The notes under the pieces were generated by a model that was given only the letters and a program-made list of their open reading frames with translations, was not told the DNA's origin and made no database searches. The position numbers and the translations under genes were made by a program. DNA of 64,000 nucleotides. Origin: Stentor roeselii. Its lineage: Eukaryota; Ciliophora; Heterotrichea; Heterotrichida; Stentoridae. Location: positions 1 to 64,000 of the forward strand of contig RSEH01000230.1 in the NCBI GenBank assembly GCA_006503475.1, given 5' to 3'. Shown piece by piece: positions 30,832-39,439 of this stretch (position 1 is its first letter; the number at the start of each line of letters is the position of its first letter).

Positions 30832-32910
30832 ATGAAAAAACAGAATAATTTTTTCAAAACTTCTAAAGATTTATGCCCCTGCAAAGTTAATTACAAATGC
30901 AGAGAGCATTGCCCACGCTCAAATTTCAAATTATACAGAGATTCTATAACATCTGAAAATTCTGATAATCCTCACAATTTTTTTGAAGAAAATTTTTATT
31001 GGAATTCTAAATTACCTTTAGATGATTCATCTATTGAATCCGCATTCGACCTAAAGAAACTTGATAAAAATGATATTTCTTTTACTTGTCATGGATTTAA
31101 GGGACTTTATGAGAATTGTTATAATAATTATAAATATCGTTCTTCAAATTATTTATGTAAAATGCAAAATTGTTCCAACACTGGGTTAATTGATATAAAT
31201 TCATTATTAAAGTGGCTGAATCCAATGAAATATAACTATAATACCTTTAAAAACATGGAATACAGAGCGAAAATTCAATTAGCTCTTAAATTAGTACAAA
31301 ATTTCTTTGGTTTTAGATTGATCAGGATATATCCAATTGCCAAAACTTCATTAAACAAAAATTCCCAAATTATGATGATCATGAAAGAAAATCACAAATT
31401 TTCAATATTTAAGTATACAAATGATCTCAAACTGAAAAAAATAAAAAAATCAAGACTACCTTATTTTCCTGAACAATCTTTAGAATTAAAAACTAATATT
31501 ATTCTAAGTGGAAAGTATGAATTTATAGCATATGGAATAGAGAAAGATTATCCTGAATCAGGGACATTTATTGAATTTTTCTTTTATAATATTATTAAAA
31601 GGAAACTAATGAAAATTGATTCTATTAGAAATTATATACAACTTTCAAATAATGAAGAATTTTTAATATTTTGCAATAAATTAAACGTTGTTCAAATAGC
31701 TTCAACGAGAAAATTTATAGTTTTTAAAAAAATCAATTTTTTTATTAATAACCCACTTTTTGAAATTTTAGGAAATGATAAAGTGTACTGCTGCTCCAGA
31801 TATCTTGAAAAGGTTCTAAAAGTTTATAATATAAATGATAATAGTTTCACTGAAAATATCACTTTGAAATATGGAAAAACTAATCGTATAAAGCTTAATA
31901 ACTTTTATTTTGTTGCTGCTTTTAATAATAATAAGAAAATATTGGTTTATACCGTTCCTGACTTGAAAGACTTTTTTAGTTTAAAACACTATTCAATGAA
32001 AATAAAGAAACTAGAATTTCTTTCAGATTCATCTAAGCTTGTTTCAGTAGGATCAAATTTAATGATAATAATTTGGTGCCTTTCAACTAGAAATGTATTT
32101 AAAAAAATAAATTTACCACTCGAATGCATTTTTCTGCAAGTTTTAAACAATAAATGTATATTGAGAATAAATAAGAATATTACTATAATTAAACTTGAAG
32201 GTGAAATAATTGATAACTATACTGAGCATATTGATGAAGTTTCATCACTTACTATTTCAAAATCCTTTAAATATTTCGGGACCGGTGGGCATGATAAAAA
32301 AATCATAGTTTGGAATACTAAAACTCGATCTTGCATATCTAAGGAAATGGCACATCAAGGATGCATTCACTCCTTAAAATTTTCTGATGATGATGAAGTT
32401 TTAATAAGTAATGGGTATGATTATATGATAAAAGTTTGGAATTTACAAAGTATGGAAATACTTAAAAATATTGAATATTTTAGGAATGTTCGACAATATT
32501 ATGATTATAATAACTATAAAGATTACGGTAATCAGAGTTATAACAAGTACCGTGAAATATTTGAAGAAAGAAAGATATGTAATAACTGTATTTTTTCAAT
32601 GCGAGATCTTAACGATCTTGTGAATAAAGTTTATTACTCTGTAGAAACTCTTTTTTTCCTTATTGAAGATTTTAAAAAATGTTTGAATTTAGAAACCAAC
32701 CGTGTAAAAAGATTAAATAAATCACCATATTTACATGCTGAGAGAAGTTTTGATGATACTAATAGAAAAATGTATTCAAAATTTGAAAATGATTCGGTGA
32801 TTGATGGTTTATTTTACTTTAATTTAAAAAATCATTCTCCTGTGATTACGAATAGAAACAAATATATGATTCTAAGTGATTCTAGTAGCATATGTGTATT
32901 GAAATTATAA
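30832..32910 (+). CDS. WD40-repeat protein with Cys-rich N-terminal cap, copy 1
   Basis: 692 residues. The N-terminus carries a compact Cys motif (CPCKVNYKCREHCPRSNFKLY without the last residue shown in full by its copy), with spacing C-x-C-x5-C-x3-C, and may bind metal. Residues about 160-560 form a divergent WD40/beta-propeller region with clearer repeats late in the chain (KKIIVWNTKTRSC, YMIKVWNLQSMEILK). Between about 560 and 650 is a non-repeat insert with CNNC and helical sequence. The C-terminus returns to a propeller-like strand (KYMILSDSSSICVLKL). It is a tandem paralogue of 34247-36169. No partner domain identifies a pathway; WD40 propellers are scaffolds. Confidence 0.7.
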   Translation: MKKQNNFFKTSKDLCPCKVNYKCREHCPRSNFKLYRDSITSENSDNPHNFFEENFYWNSKLPLDDSSIESAFDLKKLDKNDISFTCHGFKGLYENCYNNYKYRSSNYLCKMQNCSNTGLIDINSLLKWLNPMKYNYNTFKNMEYRAKIQLALKLVQNFFGFRLIRIYPIAKTSLNKNSQIMMIMKENHKFSIFKYTNDLKLKKIKKSRLPYFPEQSLELKTNIILSGKYEFIAYGIEKDYPESGTFIEFFFYNIIKRKLMKIDSIRNYIQLSNNEEFLIFCNKLNVVQIASTRKFIVFKKINFFINNPLFEILGNDKVYCCSRYLEKVLKVYNINDNSFTENITLKYGKTNRIKLNNFYFVAAFNNNKKILVYTVPDLKDFFSLKHYSMKIKKLEFLSDSSKLVSVGSNLMIIIWCLSTRNVFKKINLPLECIFLQVLNNKCILRINKNITIIKLEGEIIDNYTEHIDEVSSLTISKSFKYFGTGGHDKKIIVWNTKTRSCISKEMAHQGCIHSLKFSDDDEVLISNGYDYMIKVWNLQSMEILKNIEYFRNVRQYYDYNNYKDYGNQSYNKYREIFEERKICNNCIFSMRDLNDLVNKVYYSVETLFFLIEDFKKCLNLETNRVKRLNKSPYLHAERSFDDTNRKMYSKFENDSVIDGLFYFNLKNHSPVITNRNKYMILSDSSSICVLKL

Positions 32911-34246
32911 ATAGTTTAGATTAAGTAGTGTTTTTGTTGCTTATGTATTCTTAGATAATTAAGATTTTCATAGATTTCTTTAAACTTCTCTTTTGAATAA
33001 CATCTTTCCAGTAATTCTTATACATTACATCAATAAGCAAAAGTTAATAAAGGTTTCAATACCAATGAAATTACCAAAATCCTATAAGAAAACATTTACT
33101 CAAAAGAAAAAATTATGTTCCCAATTTCAGCCTGAATAAATTATTATAAATTATAGACTAAAATTCATTAGAACCTTTGTTTTTTAACATGTTTCGGGAT
33201 TACTTTAATCTTTCTTGACTTAAAGATTTTTTATAAATCATGATAAACCCATTTAAAATTTCAGATGAAATCAAAATGGGTATACTGAAAAAAATTTTAA
33301 GATAATATTAAGATTCTAGAAAATCTTAAAGCCTTTTCGTTGATGAAAGTCATTAAGATATAATTTAAAAAAATATTGAAAAGGACGAGCTTTATTCTAT
33401 CATTTTATTATAATTTTAATGTTTTTGTAGAGTTTTCTTGAGTCTATCTTTGGATTTCATTTTTATATTATTTATACTGTATACATTTACTCTCATATCA
33501 ACATTAGTCAATAGTTTGTCTTAATAATCGTCTCTCTTGAGAAAAAGCATCTTGGACCTATTAGTGATATATAGTTCAATCAACAGTCTTAATCATCCAA
33601 AATAAAAGCATCGAAACATAATTAATTTCAATGAAAAAATATATTAAAATAATTTACTTTATTAAAGAAGCCACTTACTTATATAGATGTCTAACGTTAT
33701 TCTAATTACTGGCATACTAAAATACTTTTTAGTCAAATATTCATATAAAATTGTAATTTATGAATCTAAGATTCATCCTTTTATAATCCAATAACTAAAT
33801 CAGGTCAATCTTTAATCCAAAGTTGCATTTTATAAATAATTTTGAATTATCATATCTTATTTATATAGGTCTACCTTTTTATTATTTGCCCTTCATTTTT
33901 AGCTTATAAAATTAAGTAAGTATAATAATCTTATATAAATATGGAAAAAGTAATTTCAAAGTTTTTTTTGAAGGTTTTAACGAGCATCAAAATATTAAAG
34001 TATTCAAGCGTTCAAACATTATAAGATTTGATATATCGAATTATTTGATGTGCCAATTTAATTATAATAATCATCTACAAATCAATTCACATATAAATTA
34101 TAAGTGTTTATAATCAGATAATAAATATATTTTACATTGTTTTTTATCCTTTTCAAGTATTATTTCACTATAAAGAATGATAATATTTTTAACTATAGCA
34201 TTTCCCTATATTCTAATTAAATTATAGACAATTTATATATAATAAT
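32911..34246. other. Intergenic region between tandem WD40 genes
   Basis: AT-rich and without an open frame of note. The final 25 bases (TTATATATAATAAT before ATG) resemble those before copy 1 (CATATAATAATAAT). Nothing else was recognised. Confidence 0.5.
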
Positions 34247-36169
34247 ATGAAAAAACAGAATCATTTTACCAAAGCTTCTAGAGATTTATGCCCCTGCAGA
34301 GTAAACTACAAATGCACAGAGCATTGTCCACGCTCAAATTTTAAATTATACAAAAATTCTAAAAATTCAATAACTTCTGAAACTTCTGAAACTTCTAATT
34401 ACAATTTTTTGAACTTGTCTGGATCTTTTAAATGTGACTACTTTGATAGTAGTAATGGTTTAGGACTAATTTTAAAGCGTTTTCGCAATTCAGATTCATT
34501 AAAAAAATACCTTTTTTGTGGATTTCGATCACGAACTTATTTTCAATCAAAAAGTTGCTGTGGGAACTCGGGATTAATTGATATAAAATCATTAATAAAG
34601 TTGTTAAATTCAAAAAATATTGACAAAAATATTTTTAGATATTTAGGAAATGAAGAACAGACTGAGTTAACTCTTCAACTAGCACAAGAGTTTTTTGATT
34701 TTCGAATAATTAGAGTTGGTTCATTTATCAAAACTTCAATAAACAAAAATTCAAATATTGTGCTTATCTTAAAAGACAACAACAAAGTTTCAATATTGAA
34801 GTTTAAAAATAATCTTTTATTTGAAAAAACGAATAAATTAAGGCTTCCTTATTTTACTGAACGATTTTTAACATTAAAAACTAATATTATTGTTAGTGGA
34901 AAATATGAATTTATTGCATATGGAATAGAGCAAGGCTATCCAGAATCAAGATCATTTATTGAATTTTTATATTATAATAAGAATAATAAAAAGAAAATAA
35001 TGAAAATTGATTCTATTAGAAACTTTTTACAACTTTCGAATGATGAACAATCACTTATATTTTGTAATAAATCAGATATTCTTCAAATAGCTTCAACTAG
35101 AAAATTCATTATTATTAAAGAGATTAAGTGTTTGATTATTAACCCATTATTTGAACTTTTAGGAAATGATATGGTGTATTGCTGTTCTAGATATTGTGAA
35201 AAGATCCTCAGAATTTATAATATAAAAGAAAATAGTTTGGGTGATAATAAGATTACTTTAAGATATGGAAAAACTACTTGTATCAAAGTAAACAATACTT
35301 ATTTTGCAGCTGCTTTCAAGTATGATAAAATAGTTGTATACTTTAGGTCTAACTTTAAAGAATTTTTTAAACTAAAATATATTTTCAAGAATATAAAGAA
35401 ACTTGAATTTATTTCAGATTCATCTAAGCTTGTATCTGTAGAATCAAATTTAAACATAATTATATGGTGCCTTTCGACTAGAAATCTATTGAAGAAAATT
35501 CATTTACCATTAAGATGCAGGTTCTTGCAAGTTTTAAATGATGAATGCATATTAGGATTTAAAAAATATATGATTGCAATTAAACTTGAAGATGATTTAA
35601 TCGATCAAACTATTGACGACCATGCTCATCATATATCTTCATTTACCCTTTCAAAATCTTGTATATATGTAGCAACTGGTGGATATGATAAAAATATCGT
35701 TGTTTTGAATACAAAAACTAAAAAATATATTTTTAAGGTAAATGCACATGATCAATGCATTCAATCCTTGCAATTTTCTAATTATGATCAAATTTTACTG
35801 AGTAATGGATATGATTATTATATTAAAATTTGGAATGCCCAAAGTATGGAAATACTAAAGAAAATTGACTATTGTGGTTCTGAATCATTAATTGATGATA
35901 ATTTTTATTTCTTTATGAGTAGTCCCGGTTGTATTAATTGTGAACCGTCTAAATATGACGATACGGAAATTCATTCATTCATTATAGATTATTGGGGTTG
36001 GGATTCGAACCTCTGCAAAGCATGCTATTTATCTAAACAAGCATCGACTAGAAAAAATTTTATATACTTTGATCATAAAAAAATGATCCCAGTGATTACG
36101 AATAGTAGCAAATATATTATTGTAAGTGATTCAACTTATTTCTGTGTATTAAAATTAGGATTAATTTAG
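34247..36169 (+). CDS. WD40-repeat protein with Cys-rich N-terminal cap, copy 2
   Basis: 640 residues, collinear with the gene at 30832. The same N-terminal cap (MKKQNHFTKASRDLCPCR, then VNYKCTEHCPRSNFKLY) is present, and the propeller strands match (KLVSVESNLNIIIWCLSTRN; NIVVLNTKTKKYIFK; YYIKIWNAQSMEILKK). The insert after the last clear repeat differs strongly from copy 1 and contains different Cys pairs (CINC, CKAC), so this region diverges fastest. It ends in TAG. Because both copies keep full-length frames they are probably both functional, unlike the kelch pair upstream. Confidence 0.7.
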   Translation: MKKQNHFTKASRDLCPCRVNYKCTEHCPRSNFKLYKNSKNSITSETSETSNYNFLNLSGSFKCDYFDSSNGLGLILKRFRNSDSLKKYLFCGFRSRTYFQSKSCCGNSGLIDIKSLIKLLNSKNIDKNIFRYLGNEEQTELTLQLAQEFFDFRIIRVGSFIKTSINKNSNIVLILKDNNKVSILKFKNNLLFEKTNKLRLPYFTERFLTLKTNIIVSGKYEFIAYGIEQGYPESRSFIEFLYYNKNNKKKIMKIDSIRNFLQLSNDEQSLIFCNKSDILQIASTRKFIIIKEIKCLIINPLFELLGNDMVYCCSRYCEKILRIYNIKENSLGDNKITLRYGKTTCIKVNNTYFAAAFKYDKIVVYFRSNFKEFFKLKYIFKNIKKLEFISDSSKLVSVESNLNIIIWCLSTRNLLKKIHLPLRCRFLQVLNDECILGFKKYMIAIKLEDDLIDQTIDDHAHHISSFTLSKSCIYVATGGYDKNIVVLNTKTKKYIFKVNAHDQCIQSLQFSNYDQILLSNGYDYYIKIWNAQSMEILKKIDYCGSESLIDDNFYFFMSSPGCINCEPSKYDDTEIHSFIIDYWGWDSNLCKACYLSKQASTRKNFIYFDHKKMIPVITNSSKYIIVSDSTYFCVLKLGLI

Positions 36170-36974
36170 ATATCTTATTAGTTCTTCAAATATTATTTAA
36201 TAATATGTATGCGAATTTTATTAATTTATCACTTTTTAATATTTTCCAATCAAATTTAATTTATTGTTGCAATAAAGTCCATTAATCCTAAACTTAATGA
36301 ATAATTGATCATTATACCTTTTTGGAATGCAAAGGCCTTCGATTCTGCACTTGAACTTATCAAATATTTTTCAAACATTAATTTCTAAAATCTTTTTGGA
36401 ATATAAAGAATCTATTCTTAAACCTCATGTTTTTAGTAGCTTGTAAGAATCTTTCAAAGTATTTCATTGAAATAATCGAAACTCAGTATTTGGAAAAGCT
36501 TTACTTACTTTAGCATAAAGAAAATGCCAACTAAAATAATAAAATACTTCCAATCTCTAAAATTTTAAAATTTGATTCTCGGATATAGAAAATTCTTAGT
36601 TTGCACTTTATCAAAATTTTACCGATATTTGTAAACCTGCGTAAATGAACAACTCTTATAAATTATGGAGTTCTCATTCAAGTAATTTTGTATTTAATTT
36701 CCAAGCGAACTTATTAAAAAAATTTAATTTTCTGAAGTAATTCAAATATTCAGGGAGTATATAATAGATCTATTAATTCTCAGATAAAATCTTAAATTTT
36801 CTTACTTTAAAAAATTGAAACTTTTAAGAACTATTCTAAACTGTCCAAAATTGATAAATTTCCAAATTTGTATGATTTCTTTGAATGATTCGAACAAAAA
36901 ATTGAAAGATATGCCAAAATGATTTTAAAATTATTTTATAAATGGTATTTATAGTATGGTTGAACTTATTCATT
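36170..36974. other. Intergenic region upstream of 5S rRNA
   Basis: AT-rich, with no supported gene. Short minus-strand frames here and across the 5S gene are chance openings. Confidence 0.5.
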
Positions 36975-37093
36975 GTTATCGGCCATACTATGTCTAAAGC
37001 ACCAGATCCCATCCGAACTCTGAAGTTAAGCGACATAAGGCGAGGTTAGTACTTGGGTGGGAGACCGCCAGGGAATCCCTCGTGCTGATAGCC
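36975..37093 (+). rRNA. 5S ribosomal RNA
   Basis: About 119 nt with the conserved eukaryotic 5S core: GCCATACTATG, then CAGATCCCATCCGAACTC, GAAGTTAAGC (box A/loop region), GGTTAGTACTTGGGTGGGAG and ACCGCCAGGGAATCC (box C). The 5' end GTTATCGGC pairs along its full length, allowing G-U, with the 3' end GCTGATAGC to form helix I. A T-rich run (CATTTTTATTTTTTT) follows at once, as expected for RNA polymerase III termination. The internal promoter elements appear intact. Only one copy is in the window. Confidence 0.95.
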
Positions 37094-37110
37094 ATTTTTA
37101 TTTTTTTATT
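37094..37110 (+). terminator. RNA polymerase III T-run after 5S rRNA
   Basis: Two T runs separated by an A follow the 3' end of the 5S gene directly. Confidence 0.7.
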
Positions 37111-38276
37111 AGGTATAAATTTCTCTTTTCCTCATGGAATTATTAACCCCACAGAAGGCTAATAAAGTTGCATCAAGCAAAGTGATACTAAATTTTCTCG
37201 AATCAACAAAACCAATTTATAAATTAAAAAACCAATAATAAATAGAATCTTTATTAAAATCAACTCAATGAATCTATCAAATGATTCAAAAGTCCAAGAA
37301 TTATAAAATTTTCAAACTTTTTCCTTTACCGAATTTTCCAGTGATCCACAAAGCCCTTCGTAGAAATTTAAAACTTGTAAAAAAGCCATTCAATCCCTAA
37401 ATTTCTTCAAAACCCGAGATTTGATGATTAGTAAGTTCTTATTGACGATAAGTGATTCAAGGAATGCAGATTTCAGGTCTTTTGCATCAGAAATTGGATT
37501 CAAATGTTTGATTAGTAAACTAACGATTTTTTATAAGTGAACTTAGAGTGAAGGCATGTTGAAGACTTATTGTTATAGAAAAGGGATAGCGTTTAATGGA
37601 AAATCAACGACTGCATCACTTGAGTTAAATAATGTAAGTATAAATTTTTTTGTATAATTTTTATTTGAGTTAGTATTTTAGCTTTATTTTAAGTTTTTTT
37701 AAGTCATTGGATAAATATTTTTTCAGGAGGATATGAACTCTAGAAATAATTTTTCACTCTAAGAGTACAGGATATTGATAAAACTTGAATTAAGATCCAC
37801 GAAGGTAAAAGTGGAAAAGAATTAATTTTTCTTAATATATCGCTATGAATCGAGGCTATATTTTAACATAATTTACTTTCGAAATGAATAAATTAAAGCT
37901 TCTAATCAAACTCGTAATAAGTATAGGCTAAAAACTGAAAACCAATTGATAAAGATATATTAGCATTGGTTAATTAGAAAATGATTAGATTATTTTAAAA
38001 TCTAAAATAAAGTTAAGAAAATACAAATAATCTAAAAAAGATGAACTTAACCAACTCATCAATCACAAATTTAACTTTTATTTCAACATGAATAGAAAAT
38101 AACTTTAATTAAAAAATCAGTGATATCAAACAAATGAAAAAAACAACCTGCACAAAACCTCCTTCATAATTATCAATAAACCCTCGAAATTAAAACAAAC
38201 CACAAACCCAAACCAAATCTTCCCTCAAAACTTCCCAAATCAAAAACCCTAAAATCCCTAAAATCCTGAAAATAAA
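37111..38276. other. Intergenic region with a short coding-like stretch
   Basis: Mostly AT-rich. A 35-codon plus-strand frame from the ATG at 37556 (MLKTYCYRKGIAFNGKSTTA...) has coding-like composition but no continuation after its TAA and no matching intron, so it is noted only as a possible fragment. Confidence 0.4.
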
Positions 38277-39434
38277 TTAAAGCTGTTGGAGACATTTACT
38301 AATACTAAAATCTTCAAGACTTCCATCCTCCTTAACAACAAAGAAGCATTTGCTCTCAGGGTGTTCCGGGTGTTTTCCAATAGCAAAAGTCTTAAGTCCA
38401 ACTCCCTTTTCCTCAAAATTCGGATGCAACCTAAAGACAGCAGCAAGCAGATTATGATAATGAGGATCAACAGTCCCTTCAGCACTTCCATTCAAAACAG
38501 AATTGACATAATTTTTCAATTGAGTGACACTTGTAAACATTTTCCCTCCCATGTTGATATTTTTATTTTTTTCAAAATGTCCTTTTTTTTTATTTCCTTG
38601 ACTGCACATGTCGAAATGACTTCCATTTGCTTTCCAGAATTCAAGTAACTGGTCACCTGAAAGTTTTGAAATAATTCCCTTCTGCCCGTTGACTTCGACG
38701 CCAGCGGCAATGATAGGATCGACTTGAGTATCAGCAGAGACCCCGACATGCCCGTGATTTCCATGAAATCTGACGTAAACAACGTTGGCTTCAATGAATT
38801 TACTTCGAAATGAGTCACGAAGGTCTTTCCAGGTGAGTTTTGCGTCGTTTTCAAAGGTGACAAGTAAGATTTCAACAGTTTGTTCAGGAAGTTTGTTTGA
38901 TTTTCCCTTCTTGGTTACCTTTAAAGGGGGGACTGCCTTGTTGTCTCTTCTTCGGATGCCTTTTTCATTGTCTAAGTCAAGAAGCTCTGAAGTGCTCACT
39001 GCTTGGACTAGGCCTTCTTGGGTCACTTTCAGGTTTTTTAGTCTTTGGCACTTGAGGACAGCGTCAAATGGCACGAAACCTTCTTTGTTCTCTAAAATCT
39101 TCTCGTTGAAAAACTTGTCGTAGGCCAAGTTCTCGTCGGAAAAGTAGTACTCGACTTGCCGCCTTACTGCAGCTGATGAAATACTTGGCATGTCTACAGA
39201 GGTTTCTCTTGATATGAAATCTATTATTTGGTCTTTTGTCACCTTTTGACCGGTCAAGTATGGACTGCTGTAGCTTAGGGCCAGATCAGCAGACATCTGA
39301 ATCTTACTTGCAGTTATCAGCTCCTGAGCCAGCCCATTCATCAAATGTCTCTGAATAGATCCTTCCCCATTCTTATCAACCTTAGGCCAGACCACTTCCA
39401 AATGTGAGATGAGGTCAGACGCGGTAGCTCCCAT
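38277..39434 (-). CDS. La-motif RNA-binding protein with C-terminal DCL (DUF3223) domain
   Basis: 385 residues. Residues about 88-165 are a La motif: RRQVEYYFSDENLAYDKFF, the hallmark winged-helix signature, then GFVPFDAVLKCQRLKNL. An RRM-like region follows at about 185-285 (VEILLVTFENDAK, VVYVRFHGNHGHVGV). Residues about 298-385 match the DCL/DUF3223 domain: LLAAVFRLHPNFEEKGVG, a CFFVV strand, and EDFSISKCL where the family has DFSYRKCL. La proteins bind 3'-oligo(U) ends of Pol III transcripts, and ciliate La-related proteins also assemble telomerase; DCL domains act in rRNA maturation in plants and occur at the C-termini of plant Pol IV/V. A role in small-RNA or rRNA maturation is inferred. 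Its start is 5 bp from the divergent MORN gene. Confidence 0.75.
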   Translation of the reverse strand: MGATASDLISHLEVVWPKVDKNGEGSIQRHLMNGLAQELITASKIQMSADLALSYSSPYLTGQKVTKDQIIDFISRETSVDMPSISSAAVRRQVEYYFSDENLAYDKFFNEKILENKEGFVPFDAVLKCQRLKNLKVTQEGLVQAVSTSELLDLDNEKGIRRRDNKAVPPLKVTKKGKSNKLPEQTVEILLVTFENDAKLTWKDLRDSFRSKFIEANVVYVRFHGNHGHVGVSADTQVDPIIAAGVEVNGQKGIISKLSGDQLLEFWKANGSHFDMCSQGNKKKGHFEKNKNINMGGKMFTSVTQLKNYVNSVLNGSAEGTVDPHYHNLLAAVFRLHPNFEEKGVGLKTFAIGKHPEHPESKCFFVVKEDGSLEDFSISKCLQQL

Positions 39435-39439
39435 TTATA
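39435..39439. promoter_or_regulatory. 5-bp divergent intergenic spacer
   Basis: Only TTATA separates the two opposite start codons (39434 minus, 39440 plus). On either strand it reads as a TATA-like triplet string directly before ATGG. Confidence 0.65.

Noticed and set aside
36836-37036. Minus-strand 66-codon frame
   Set aside because: It overlaps the first half of the 5S rRNA gene; the openness is a by-product of rRNA sequence.
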